20,157 nucleotides of DNA from JBBEDC01 sp040881505 (GTDB taxonomy: Bacteria > Patescibacteriota > Andersenbacteria > UBA10190). The stretch covers positions 1-20,157 of the forward strand of contig JBBEDC010000037.1 in the NCBI GenBank assembly GCA_040881505.1, in the 5' to 3' direction. The number at the start of each line of letters is the position of its first letter. Within the stretch, counting starts at the first letter, position 1. This document shows positions 1-8,300 of this stretch, piece after piece. Under the pieces are notes generated by a model. The model was not told the origin of the DNA. It searched no databases and saw only the letters and a list, made by a program, of their open reading frames with translations. The position numbers and the translations under genes were made by a program.

Positions 1-50
1 GCCTATTCGTACTTCGTTATTTACAGAAATTCCAGCGCTGATTGAATCTA

Positions 51-56
51 TATAAT
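51..56 (+). promoter_or_regulatory. Putative -10 box for the MntA-like gene
   Basis: A perfect TATAAT lies 36 bases before the ATG at 93, giving a leader of roughly 30 bases. No convincing -35 is seen at 16-18 bases upstream, and no Shine-Dalgarno precedes the ATG, so this is a suggestion only. Confidence 0.35.
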
Positions 57-92
57 GTGGAATTTTATGTCTCGTCCCCGTACACTATAAAT

Positions 93-401
93 ATGAGTAT
101 CAATGACATACAACGAGGTATCCAGGAAGCCATAGATCAGCTGGATGATGGTAAGTCCATTAAGCGTGTTCGGCTCTTTGGTTCCCACTTGCATGGTACA
201 GCGAACCATACCAGCGACATTGACCTTATTATTGACTTTGAAGAGTCGGCAAAGATTAGCTTATTTGATTTAGCTCGAATCCAAAGGGTACTAGCAACCT
301 CTCTTCATCAGGATGTCGATATCACTACCCCTGAGGGATTGAGTAAATACATAAAAAGCAAGGTTCTAGAGGAAGCAAAAACAATCTATGAAAGACGCTA
401 A
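93..401 (+). CDS. Minimal nucleotidyltransferase (MntA/MNT-type, NTP_transf_2)
   Basis: A 102-residue protein with the hallmark of the DNA polymerase beta-like minimal nucleotidyltransferases: GS-X10-D-X-D (GSHLHGTANHTSDIDL, residues 30-45) and a third acidic residue in a later DVDI segment. In known MntA-HepT pairs the MNT protein is the antitoxin and adenylylates a tyrosine of the HEPN RNase. I chose ATG at 93 because the family normally begins shortly before the first helix; a TTG at 42 would add 17 residues unlike the family. The stop overlaps the next small frame by 14 bases, the usual arrangement of these pairs. The partner appears truncated here, so the gene may be an orphan antitoxin or a remnant. 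The fold is clear; the antitoxin role is inferred from family and context. Confidence 0.85.
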   Translation: MSINDIQRGIQEAIDQLDDGKSIKRVRLFGSHLHGTANHTSDIDLIIDFEESAKISLFDLARIQRVLATSLHQDVDITTPEGLSKYIKSKVLEEAKTIYERR

Positions 402-486
402 GCTCACCCTCCGCGTTATTCTCGAGGCGGTAAAAAAATCGAGTCATATTTTTAAAAAACAGTTGGAGCAGATTATAGAGGAATGA
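388..486 (+). pseudogene. Possible truncated HepT (DUF86 HEPN) remnant
   Basis: A 32-codon frame starts at ATG 388, inside the end of the nucleotidyltransferase gene, and stops at TGA 484. Its start, MKDAKLTLRVILEAVKK, resembles the first helix of DUF86/HepT proteins (charged residues, then L-x-x-I-L-E-A-I/V-x-K). A complete HepT is about 110-140 residues, and its catalytic R-X4-6-H motif lies in the C-terminal half, which is absent. Reading past the stop in the same frame shows no HEPN sequence before the next gene, so this is more likely a deletion remnant than one nonsense mutation. Identification rests on a short match plus the MNT neighbour. Confidence 0.45.
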
Positions 487-561
487 TCATCATCCAGCCT
501 CAGACGACCATTCCATATCGTAAGGTTGAACCTCGTCTTTCTTTATGAGAAGCTAAGTAGG

Positions 562-948
562 ATGCTGAAGAAAAACGGAAAACAGAAAAACGATACTCCA
601 GCAACCCAGAAAGACCTGGAAATGTGGGGCGGGCAGATCATGCACCACTTCACGGGGCTAGAAAAGGACGTTGGGAACTTAGAAGAGGATGTTGGGATTC
701 TAAAGGAGGACGTTGGAATATTAAAAGAAGATGTTGGGATATTAAAAGAGGATGTTGGGATTCTAAAAGAGGATGTTGGGACGTTAAAGGAAGATATGAA
801 GCATGTTAAAAGTGTTCAGGAGAGCCTGCTGCAAATCGTGCAATCAATTGATGCAAAGTTAACTCCTGAACACCTCGGGCTACCTCCTCGCGTTACCGTG
901 CTGGAAAACGACGTCTTCAAACTCCAACTGGCAAGTAAAAATAAGTGA
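562..948 (+). CDS. Small heptad-repeat coiled-coil protein
   Basis: About 128 residues, no signal peptide or membrane segment. Residues 33-81 are seven back-to-back heptads of the form L-K-E-D-V-G-I. In coiled-coil register V falls at position a and L at d, the combination favoured by parallel dimers such as GCN4, with a charged e-f-g face; the hydrophobic pattern continues weakly to about residue 100. The N-terminus is basic (MLKKNGKQKN) and a short tail ends in lysines. Small coiled-coil proteins of this kind are common in Patescibacteria, but I cannot name a function. ATG at 562 is preferred; a TTG at 526 in the same frame would add 12 residues, and neither start has a good Shine-Dalgarno. 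The stop TGA overlaps the GTG start of mutY, so the two are probably translationally coupled. Confidence 0.7.
   Translation: MLKKNGKQKNDTPATQKDLEMWGGQIMHHFTGLEKDVGNLEEDVGILKEDVGILKEDVGILKEDVGILKEDVGTLKEDMKHVKSVQESLLQIVQSIDAKLTPEHLGLPPRVTVLENDVFKLQLASKNK
658..804 (+). repeat. 21-bp in-frame tandem repeat encoding heptads
   Basis: Seven consecutive 21-base units, each coding one seven-residue heptad. The inner units (679-783) differ mainly at synonymous positions (tta/cta for Leu, gag/gaa for Glu, gat/gac for Asp), while the first and last drift in protein sequence. This fits expansion by slippage or unequal recombination followed by silent drift under selection to keep the heptad. Confidence 0.9.
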
Positions 949-1921
949 CAATTCCAGTTTTTCAGAAAATCATCCTCGAATGGTATCAGGAGAATAAGCG
1001 CGACCTGCCGTGGCGAAAAACACACAATCCCTACCAAATTCTGGTTTCAGAAATCATGCTCCAACAAACGCAGGTCTCCCGCGTTATTCCCAAGTACCAA
1101 CAATTCCTTCAGGAGTTTCCAACTCCAGAAGTGCTCGCTAAAGCCCCTGATTCAAAACTCCTAACTGTTTGGTCCGGCCTTGGATACTGGCGCCGGGCAA
1201 AGTTTTTAAAAGCCGCCGCTCAAGCAATTACCAATGAGCATAACGGTGTATTTCCACAAACTCCCGAGGAACTCGTACAGCTCCCAGGTATTGGCCCGTA
1301 CACTGCCGGAGCTGTCGCCTGTTTCGCTTTTAACCACCCCGGTGCTTTTATTGACACCAACATTCGCCGGGTATATCTACACTTCTTCTTTCCCAACAAA
1401 GAAGAAGTCTCTGACACTGAAATTCTCACCATCGCACAACAAGCCGTATGGAAAAAAGATCCGCGCACGTGGCACTGGGCGCTTTTTGACTACGGCGCTA
1501 GTGAGCTAAAGACAAAGGGGATTAACAGGCGCAGCAAACATTACGCCAGGCAAAGTAAATTTACGGGCTCATTCCGCTCATACCGTACGGCCGTTGTAAA
1601 ACAACTTCTAGCTACACCCAACCATCAACTCTCCAAAGCTGTCGTACTCGACTTTCTGGAAGATAAGCTCCGTACCGAAGNNNNNNNNNNNNNNNNNNNN
1701 NNNNNNNNNNNNNNNNNNNNNNNNNNNNNNNNNNNNNNNNNNNNNNNNNNNNNNNNNNNNNNNNNNNNNNNNNNNNNNNNCAACTCTCCAAAGCTGTCGT
1801 ACTCGACTTTCTGGAAGATAAGCTCCGTACCGAAGAAAAGGATTACAGCCCTCAAGAGATTCTCGATGCGCTCGTTAAAGATAAGCTGGTGAAAACCACC
1901 AACCACCTTGTCTCATTATAA
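945..1921 (+). CDS. mutY: A/G-specific adenine glycosylase MutY lacking the Fe-S cluster (interrupted by scaffold gap)
   Basis: DNA repair glycosylase that removes adenine mispaired with 8-oxoguanine. The HhH-GPD fold is plain: the segment SEIMLQQTQV with the catalytic Glu, the hairpin LPGIGPYTAGAV, and IDTNIRRV with the catalytic Asp. The C-X6-C-X2-C-X5-C iron-sulfur loop of E. coli MutY is missing: after FDYGA the chain reads through RRSKHYARQSKF with no cysteine, as in described clusterless MutYs. The MutT-like C-terminal domain is absent too. The start is GTG 945, overlapping the upstream TGA. The N run at 1681-1780 and a 55-base duplicate break the frame; joining 1680 directly to 1836 gives one frame ending at TAA 1919-1921, 273 residues. 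Its stop overlaps, tail to tail, the stop of the MFS gene. Confidence 0.9.
1626..1835. other. Scaffold gap (100 N) flanked by an exact 55-base duplication: assembly artefact
   Basis: Bases 1681-1780 are exactly 100 N, a conventional length for an unknown gap. The 55 bases before it (1626-1680) are identical to the 55 after it (1781-1835). This is what results when two contigs that really overlap are scaffolded without merging. Removing 1681-1835 restores an uninterrupted mutY frame with a sensible C-terminus, whereas the sequence as given shifts frame. Confidence 0.93.
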
Positions 1922-3091
1922 ATACAGATACCAAAGTGCGAAAAGCCCGGCCAGGGCGAAGGCAATAACGAATCCGGTATATGGCAGCGTAAAGAGGAAA
2001 ACCAAGGCTAAGATAAACCCCGTTGCTGCTTTGGCGATCGAAAGAACCATTTCAAATGCCACCATGTACCGAACAATGCTGGTGGTGTTCGCCTGGGCAT
2101 ATAGCTTATGCACCATCGGCAAATTCACGCCCGCAAAAGCCATACGTCCTAGTGTGTCGGTCAGAAATGCTGATACAGGCGTAGCCACAAACATCCGGAA
2201 GCCGTACCCGAGGATCATAAACGGGACATGTAGACGAATGACGGAACTTCTTGGCCAGCGATCGGACATCTCCCCTATCAAAAAACTCATAACCGTCATA
2301 ATAGCGATAGTCATCGTCGACAAAACACCTAACCGCTCAGTACTGCCCAGAACGGTAAAAAGAAAGATCGGCCAGAATACCATGTCAATATAATTTTCTC
2401 CCATTCCCGCCATCGCCTTGGTCATATTCCTATACGCCCGAGCTTTAATTATCTTCCATGGATCGCTGTACCCGAAGAAGGTCGGCCGGTATCGCTCCCT
2501 TGTCTTCAAAAGCGGAACAGAAGACAGCAGAATTAATCCCGACGTAATGACAAATAATGTTGAGAAGCCAAACTTAGCCGCTACGATCCCGCCAAACAGC
2601 GGCCCTAATACGCCTACCCCGTATTGTAGTACTCTCATCCACGACAACTCCGTCCCCCGGTTACTACTCTCCCCAAGTTTGGCGAAGTTGGCGTGAAAGG
2701 CCGGCCAATAGAATATCTTATGCAGCGTTAATAGTGGGATAGCCAGCCATATCAGTCGGTGATCATAGGGCACTGATGCTAATACTAAAAAGTACGCGAC
2801 AAAGAAGGGAAGTGAGACGGAGATAGAGCGTTCAAACCCGAAACGGGCTGCAAACTTACCACCCAGCGGCAGGAGAAAGATATAGAGCGTGTAGTGAAGG
2901 GCGTAATACAGGGAAATAAAAGAGAGGGAGAATCCCTCTTTGTAAAAGAAGACCGGCTCGAAAATGAGGATCAATGCGTACGCGAAAGAAAATAGTAGCG
3001 AAAACAGGTATAACTCCCGCAGTTCAGGATTTAAGCGCATGCTGAACATGCCTTTTAATACACCCGGGTGTGAAGGATGCGAGCTCAACAT
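1916..3091 (-). CDS. Major facilitator superfamily (MFS) transporter
   Basis: About 391 residues with some twelve hydrophobic segments. After the second membrane segment there is a motif A-like loop, GGKFAARFGFER, between helices 2 and 3, typical of MFS secondary transporters, and a related loop, GEMSDRWPRS, in the second half. No residue pattern fixes a substrate; drug efflux or metabolite export are both possible. ATG at 3097 and ATG at 3091 are both in frame. I prefer 3091 because a TATACT -10 box ends immediately before 3097, so transcription would begin near 3091, the same 6-base spacing seen at other genes here. A still later ATG at 3049 or 3040 is possible. The stop TAA overlaps the mutY stop on the other strand through the palindrome TTATAA, with no terminator between them. 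Confidence 0.88.
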   Translation of the reverse strand: MLSSHPSHPGVLKGMFSMRLNPELRELYLFSLLFSFAYALILIFEPVFFYKEGFSLSFISLYYALHYTLYIFLLPLGGKFAARFGFERSISVSLPFFVAYFLVLASVPYDHRLIWLAIPLLTLHKIFYWPAFHANFAKLGESSNRGTELSWMRVLQYGVGVLGPLFGGIVAAKFGFSTLFVITSGLILLSSVPLLKTRERYRPTFFGYSDPWKIIKARAYRNMTKAMAGMGENYIDMVFWPIFLFTVLGSTERLGVLSTMTIAIMTVMSFLIGEMSDRWPRSSVIRLHVPFMILGYGFRMFVATPVSAFLTDTLGRMAFAGVNLPMVHKLYAQANTTSIVRYMVAFEMVLSIAKAATGFILALVFLFTLPYTGFVIAFALAGLFALWYLYL

Positions 3092-3097
3092 CTTCAT

Positions 3098-3103
3098 AGT
3101 ATA
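3098..3103 (-). promoter_or_regulatory. -10 box (TATACT) of the MFS gene
   Basis: TATACT on the minus strand, directly before ATG 3097 and 6 bases before ATG 3091. This spacing would place the transcription start at the second ATG, predicting a leaderless mRNA. No clear -35. Confidence 0.5.
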
Positions 3104-3133
3104 ACGGCATTTCCGTTTTGCCCGAAACTGGTG

Positions 3134-3139
3134 TATAAA
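3134..3139 (+). promoter_or_regulatory. -10 box (TATAAA) of UDP-glucose dehydrogenase
   Basis: TATAAA followed by T, 6 bases before ATG 3146. The expected transcription start falls on the A of the ATG, so the mRNA would be leaderless. No recognisable -35 hexamer. Confidence 0.5.
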
Positions 3140-3145
3140 TGTCGC

Positions 3146-4495
3146 ATGTCAAAATCATCTACTCCCTCCCATAACCTTGCCTTTATTGGCTCCGGATACG
3201 TTGGTCTTGTGTCCGGAACAGCTCTGGCTGAGATCGGCCACAACGTGATCCTAGTTGATAAAGATGAGTCAAAAATCCGAAAACTGAAAAGTGGCGGCAT
3301 CCCCATCTTCGAACCGGGGCTCGACGAGCTGGTTGCGAAAAACGTTAAGGCTGGCCGCCTTTCTTTTACTACCAGTCTGCCAAAAGCCGTTAAACAATCC
3401 TCCGTTATCTTCATTGCTGTCGGCACTCCTCCAGCCAAAGATGGGACCGCTGATCTGTCATACGTAAAAGCTGCGGCGCAGGAAATCGCCGAATCTGCTG
3501 ATAGTTACAAAGTAATAGTAAATAAAAGCACAGTTCCTCCAACAACCGGAGATCTCGTAAAGAAAATTCTGACCACGCACAACAAGCATGGAGTGGATTT
3601 TGACGTTGTCAGCAATCCCGAATTTCTTCGTGAAGGCAATGCCATAGAAGATTTTATGGAAGGTGATCGCGTTGTTATCGGCGTTGATAACGAACGAGCT
3701 GAGAAGATCATGAAAGAAATTTATGCTGCCCTGCCGATGCCGGTATTCGTTACCGACATAAAAAGCGCTGAACTCATTAAATACGCCAGCAACTCGTTCC
3801 TGGCCACGAAGATCTCTTTTGTAAACGCCGTTGCCCGAATTTGCGAGCTTGTCGGCGGGAACATTGACGATGTTTCAAAAGGCATGGGAATGGACAAGCG
3901 TATTGGTAAGTACTTCCTGAACGCCGGAATCGGATATGGAGGAAGCTGTTTTCCAAAAGACGTATCCGCCTTCATCGCTATCGCTAAAAAACATGGATAC
4001 GACTTCGATATGCTTGATGAAGTAGAGCAGGTAAACAAAGAGGCACGTAAGCTCTTCATAAAGAAAATTGAGCATGCTCTAGGGAGCACCAAGGGCAAAC
4101 AAGTTGCCATGTGGGGCCTGGCCTTTAAGCCAAACACTGACGATATGCGCGAGGCGCCATCTATTACGGTGACAGAAACCCTTCACAAAGCCGGGGTGAC
4201 AATCCACGCATATGATCCTGAGGCTGAGGAAACTGCCCGTGAAGTTATAGGTGATAACGTAGTCTATCATCCGGACAAGTACGACACGCTGAAAGACGCA
4301 GATGCGCTGGTTATCATGACTGAATGGGATGAATTCAAAAACGACGTTGACTGGGAAAAGGTCCGTGCCGCCCTGAAACAGCCTGTCATTATTGATGGTC
4401 GCAACGTATACAACCCGAAAGAAATGGAAGAGCGAGGTTTTGTCTATCACTCAGTCGGACGACGTGATCCGGCTGACGTTAGTCCGCTGGACTGA
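3146..4495 (+). CDS. ugd: UDP-glucose 6-dehydrogenase
   Basis: Oxidises UDP-glucose to UDP-glucuronate using two NAD+, supplying acidic sugars for surface glycans. 449 residues, full length. Visible features in order: Rossmann motif GSGYVGLVSG (15-24), STVPPTTGD (128-136), SNPEFLREGNAIEDF (156-170), the central helix KYASNSFLATKISFVNA (212-228), the catalytic cysteine in GYGGSCFPKD (Cys268), and GLAFKPNTDDMREAPS in the C-terminal UDP-binding domain. The related UDP-ManNAc and GDP-mannose dehydrogenases share this architecture, so the exact sugar is inferred. ATG 3146 is chosen because the family begins just before the Rossmann strand and a -10 box sits 6 bases upstream; an upstream in-frame start would add 23 unrelated residues. 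The gene is convergent with a sugar-1-phosphate nucleotidyltransferase. Confidence 0.95.
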   Translation: MSKSSTPSHNLAFIGSGYVGLVSGTALAEIGHNVILVDKDESKIRKLKSGGIPIFEPGLDELVAKNVKAGRLSFTTSLPKAVKQSSVIFIAVGTPPAKDGTADLSYVKAAAQEIAESADSYKVIVNKSTVPPTTGDLVKKILTTHNKHGVDFDVVSNPEFLREGNAIEDFMEGDRVVIGVDNERAEKIMKEIYAALPMPVFVTDIKSAELIKYASNSFLATKISFVNAVARICELVGGNIDDVSKGMGMDKRIGKYFLNAGIGYGGSCFPKDVSAFIAIAKKHGYDFDMLDEVEQVNKEARKLFIKKIEHALGSTKGKQVAMWGLAFKPNTDDMREAPSITVTETLHKAGVTIHAYDPEAEETAREVIGDNVVYHPDKYDTLKDADALVIMTEWDEFKNDVDWEKVRAALKQPVIIDGRNVYNPKEMEERGFVYHSVGRRDPADVSPLD

Positions 4496-4505
4496 TGCAG
4501 CAAAT

Positions 4506-4538
4506 AAAAACTACGCCCAATAGCGGCGTAGTTTTTTT
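4506..4538. terminator. Bidirectional intrinsic terminator
   Basis: Stem CTACGCC (4511-4517) pairs with GGCGTAG (4525-4531) around a 7-base loop, extended by A4507-4510 with T4532-4535. A run of seven T follows on plus (4532-4538), and five A precede the stem (4506-4510), giving a T run on minus. It sits between two convergent genes (ending at 4495 and 4549) and can serve both. Confidence 0.9.
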
Positions 4539-4548
4539 GCATTCAGAC

Positions 4549-5244
4549 CTATAGCCCCCCACGATCCCTGAGAATAGCCTCCGCCTTCTCCAGTTGGTCC
4601 TTGTCGTTAATTGGCAGCCAGAAATCGCACTCCACTACCTTTATCCTCTTCCCTTGATCCTGGATTAACTTAGTCCACACATCCGGCGTCTCGTATTCTC
4701 CCCGCGCAGACGGCGGCACATCGATTGTCACGAACGACTCATCCATGACCATGTGCCCTGTCCATACAAGATCAGATACAAACTCCTGCGGCTTTTCTAC
4801 TGCTCGGACTAAATATCCATCTTCGTCTGTTACTAAAACACCAAAGGCAGAAGGGTCTTCTACTTTGTACGCCAGTACCGCTAGTTCTTCCTGCACCAGC
4901 TTCTTAATACCATTGGGGTCGATGATGTCATCAGCGATCAAACCGACCCACTTGCCATCAATATGATCTTTGGCCGTTTTAAACGCGTGGGCTAACCCCA
5001 GCTGCTCGGTCTGCACGACAAACGTAATTGGCCGCCCGTTATACTCTCCACTGGCAAAATGACTGCGAATTGTCTGTTCATGAGGACCGCCAACTACGAA
5101 TATAAATTCGGTAATCTCCTCCGGCAGATTATCTAGCATGTGCTCTAGAATAGGCTTACCCAACACCGGTAGAAGTTGCTTGGGCCCTTCGTAATACTTG
5201 GCCATGCGAGTGCCTTTGCCGGCCATCAGAATTACTGCTTTCAT
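4549..5244 (-). CDS. Sugar-1-phosphate nucleotidyltransferase (NTP_transferase family)
   Basis: 231 residues. The N-terminus carries the nucleotide-binding signature AGKGTRM (8-14) followed by PKQLLPVLGKPILEHML, the classic start of enzymes such as GlmU, RfbA and GalU that couple a sugar-1-phosphate to an NTP with release of pyrophosphate. LIADDIIDP holds the metal-binding Asp and AVEKP is also typical. There is no C-terminal left-handed beta-helix, so it is not a GlmU fusion. The sugar and base cannot be fixed from sequence; supplying substrate to the neighbouring UDP-glucose dehydrogenase is an attractive guess, and the pyrophosphate released would be removed by the pyrophosphatase encoded at 14263-14784. 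A weak -10 (TTATCT, 5253-5258) lies 8 bases before the ATG. Confidence 0.87.
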   Translation of the reverse strand: MKAVILMAGKGTRMAKYYEGPKQLLPVLGKPILEHMLDNLPEEITEFIFVVGGPHEQTIRSHFASGEYNGRPITFVVQTEQLGLAHAFKTAKDHIDGKWVGLIADDIIDPNGIKKLVQEELAVLAYKVEDPSAFGVLVTDEDGYLVRAVEKPQEFVSDLVWTGHMVMDESFVTIDVPPSARGEYETPDVWTKLIQDQGKRIKVVECDFWLPINDKDQLEKAEAILRDRGGL

Positions 5245-5303
5245 ATAGTCTCAGATAAAGGATAAATGCTGTTATTTCGTTGATATCACACTTTCACTTC
5301 CCT

Positions 5304-8300
5304 TTACAATACTGCTGCTCGCGCCTGCTGCAGACCGCTCTTGGGTACCACCGGCATCAGATCTGCCGTTATCTGCAACACCGAATCTTGGGCAGAGCTA
5401 ATTAACACATTTTCTTTAGAGAAAACAGCGTAGCCGGGCTTTGTTACGGTTACTGTATACGTGCCCGAAGGAGGCAGAGCGAAGAACTTTCCTTGTCCGT
5501 CGGTAACGCGAGTCATAATGACGCGATTGGTGCCATGTTCGAATAGACGAACAACAGCGAGATCAAGCGGCACGTGCGTTATAGCATCCCGCACCAGCCC
5601 GTACGCTGGCCGCACCCGGATCTCCAGTGCAACCTTAATGATAACCAAAGCGACGTAGAGCACTTCGATAAACAGATAGAAGGGACTCGGCGCCAGGAAG
5701 ATCAATACGGTATTGATCAACGCTCCGATGATAAAAATGGGCCAAGACAAAATGCGTCCAATTCGTTGTGTCGTCTGCCATAAGTGCAGCATACGCGTAG
5801 TAAGAGACTTTACCTGATGGCCGGTAGGTTTCATCGGAATAATAATCTCCAGCGGCTTTCCGCCCTCTGGAACATTGAGCTTTCCGCCCGAATACAGAAT
5901 GCCGGCCTCCGGACGAATAGTCCGGGAAGCTGCAGGTGAAAAAGCAAACCCGGGAGCCTTTACGGCAATCATGTATTCGCCAGCGGGGAACATTGATGAG
6001 AACTCTCCTTTAAGGTTCGTCCTCTCGGTTGCGCGAAGCTTTCCGTCTGCTCCATACACCATCACCTGCACCGCTGCGATTGGCTCACCAGTTTTGAAAT
6101 GCACAACCTTTCCGGTTCGCGCTTTCGCCGAAGCGCTACCCTGGACGTCTAACCCACTCCCTTGACGATCGCGCCAGGCTCGAGCAATACGTTCTCCAAG
6201 TGAAATGAGAGTCGCGAGCAGCGACAAAACGAAGAACACTATATCAAACGGCCTCAACAAGCTAACCAAGAAAATACTTTCCGATTCCGTCACATCTTCA
6301 GGCAGATCACTTACATCAACCGGAACAACGGTGGCTTGAGGCAGCGCCTTAGTAGCAATCGTTACCTGGTCTGTCGCCGAGGCGCCATTTGTATCACGTA
6401 CCGTTAGAACAAAAATATATGTTTCGTTTTCTCCACCAGCAGAGAACGAGGCATTAGCGGTCCGCTCGGATAGCAAATCAACTTGCGGACCCGACAGTTG
6501 CCTCCAGCTGTAGCTCAATATATCGTCATCAGGATCATATGAAGCCGATCCTACAAGGACTACTAAGGCTGAAGGGTTAACCACCTGATCAACACCAGCA
6601 TCGGCAACTGGGGGCGTATTTTGGGATGTGGTAGGTGGGGGTGTGACAAAAATATCCGGTGTTGGGGTGGGCTCTGGTGTCACAGTTACCCCCGGCGTTG
6701 GCGTTACTCCAGGGGAGGAAACCGGAGTAGGCGTCGGAGTTGTTCCTGGGGGCGGTGGGGTAGGAGTAGTGCCAGGAGGCAGTGGAATTGGGGTTGGGGT
6801 TGGACTGGGCTCCACAGGCGTTGTTGATACGCCAGTAACGCTCGGAATTCCCACGGAGTTGCCGTACTGGTCAATGATAAACAACTTGAATGTGTATGTC
6901 TTATTCGGCTCTATATCGTCAATAACAACAGATGTTGTTTCAATGTCGCCCAGTATTTCATCACTGCTCGAATTCCATACAGCAGAACGCTGCTCTAATA
7001 CCGCTGCATGATCTGTACCGTAATATATCTCATACGAATACGACGAGCTATCACTTGGCTTATCCCACTCCAGCGATACCTGCGACTCGCTAATAGAAGC
7101 AATGCGAAGTCCTCCCGTTCCTGTCGGAATCGAGTTATCAACTCTAAACTTTGAGCTGACAGCCACAGCGCCGTTGCCATTGCCATCCCGAGGAATCACA
7201 CGAAGCTGGACCGTTTCAATATCGCCCGCTATAGGACCGCCAGTATTCTCGCTTGATTTCGTATCCCAAGTGAATGTAAGTTTTACCGATGCGTGGTCAT
7301 TAGTATCAATCGGATTGGTAGTTCCCGCCTGGTATGAGTTGCTGTTTTTAAGATCAACTGACCCATTATCAGTTGTTACCTGTGTCAACCACGGCTTGTA
7401 CCAGTGATCGCCGTCCAAAGAGTATTGGATACGAGCACTGGTCGGGTCCCGATCAGCATCTGATATGGTAGTTTCAAACGTTACGCGCCCAGATCCGTCG
7501 GTAGCTTGTTGAATAGTGGTAGGATTTGTTGCGGTAGGTTTCGCCCGTATCCGCTCATACCACCGCACCGTCCCTCGGTGGTGATCTCCTGTTACAAAAT
7601 CTAAGTCATTATCACCATCAATATCTCCCACCGCCACCGACATAACTGTTTGTAAATCAGTCGCCAAAGTGCGCTTGGTAAACTCTTGCGACCCGTTGTT
7701 ATCAAACCAATATACGCTATTGTTGTCCTGACCGACTACGACAAGGTCCTCATCGCCATCTTCGTCCAGGTCTACAATTCGTACCGTAGTCGCATCGACA
7801 CTGGTAGCTATGACAGATCTGGAATATTGCGAGTGCTGGGTGTTTTGATAATAGATCAGTTCATCATCGACATGGTTTGCTGCAATAATATCGGCTCGAT
7901 CATCTCCATTGATGTCTTTTACAGCAATCCAAGTAAAATTCGTATGACCATCATCCAGATCTTCCCGTGACCACACTGATCCGTTTTCTGTATCCCACGC
8001 CTGCAGCCCTTTGTCACCGCCAGTGATAATATCCCGAAATCCGTTTCCATCAATGTCGGCAATATGAATCGCTCGCACCTCCCCGACAGCATCCATGACC
8101 GTAGAGGAGAAAATACCGCTTCCATCATTCATCCACCGTCGCAGCACATAGTCCTCATTTTCTTTGGTGGAGGTAATGACATCCGCTGCGCCATCTCCGT
8201 CAATATCATCAGCGTACACATAGGCATCTGCCCCAGAACCAATTGCAAATCCAGAAAACTCCAAATCCCCGTCATTTCGATACCACCGTACGCTATTCCC

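Noticed and set aside
484..486. TGA as a sense codon (Gly in Gracilibacteria/Absconditabacteria) joining the short HepT-like frame to the next gene
   Set aside because: TGA serves as the true stop of ugd, rarA and perM at the expected protein ends, and the joined product matches no family.
658..804. 21-bp repeats as a CRISPR or regulatory repeat array
   Set aside because: Units are contiguous without spacers, lie in a coding frame and keep a heptad; this is protein repeat evolution.
945..1892. MutY frame as read straight through the N run
   Set aside because: After the N run the frame is shifted; the true frame appears only when the duplicated flank is collapsed, ending at 1921.
1908..2393. 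161-codon open frame on plus at the mutY-MFS junction
   Set aside because: Antisense to the MFS C-terminal half; hydrophilic Lys/Arg/Thr-rich sequence typical of the reverse of membrane-helix codons.
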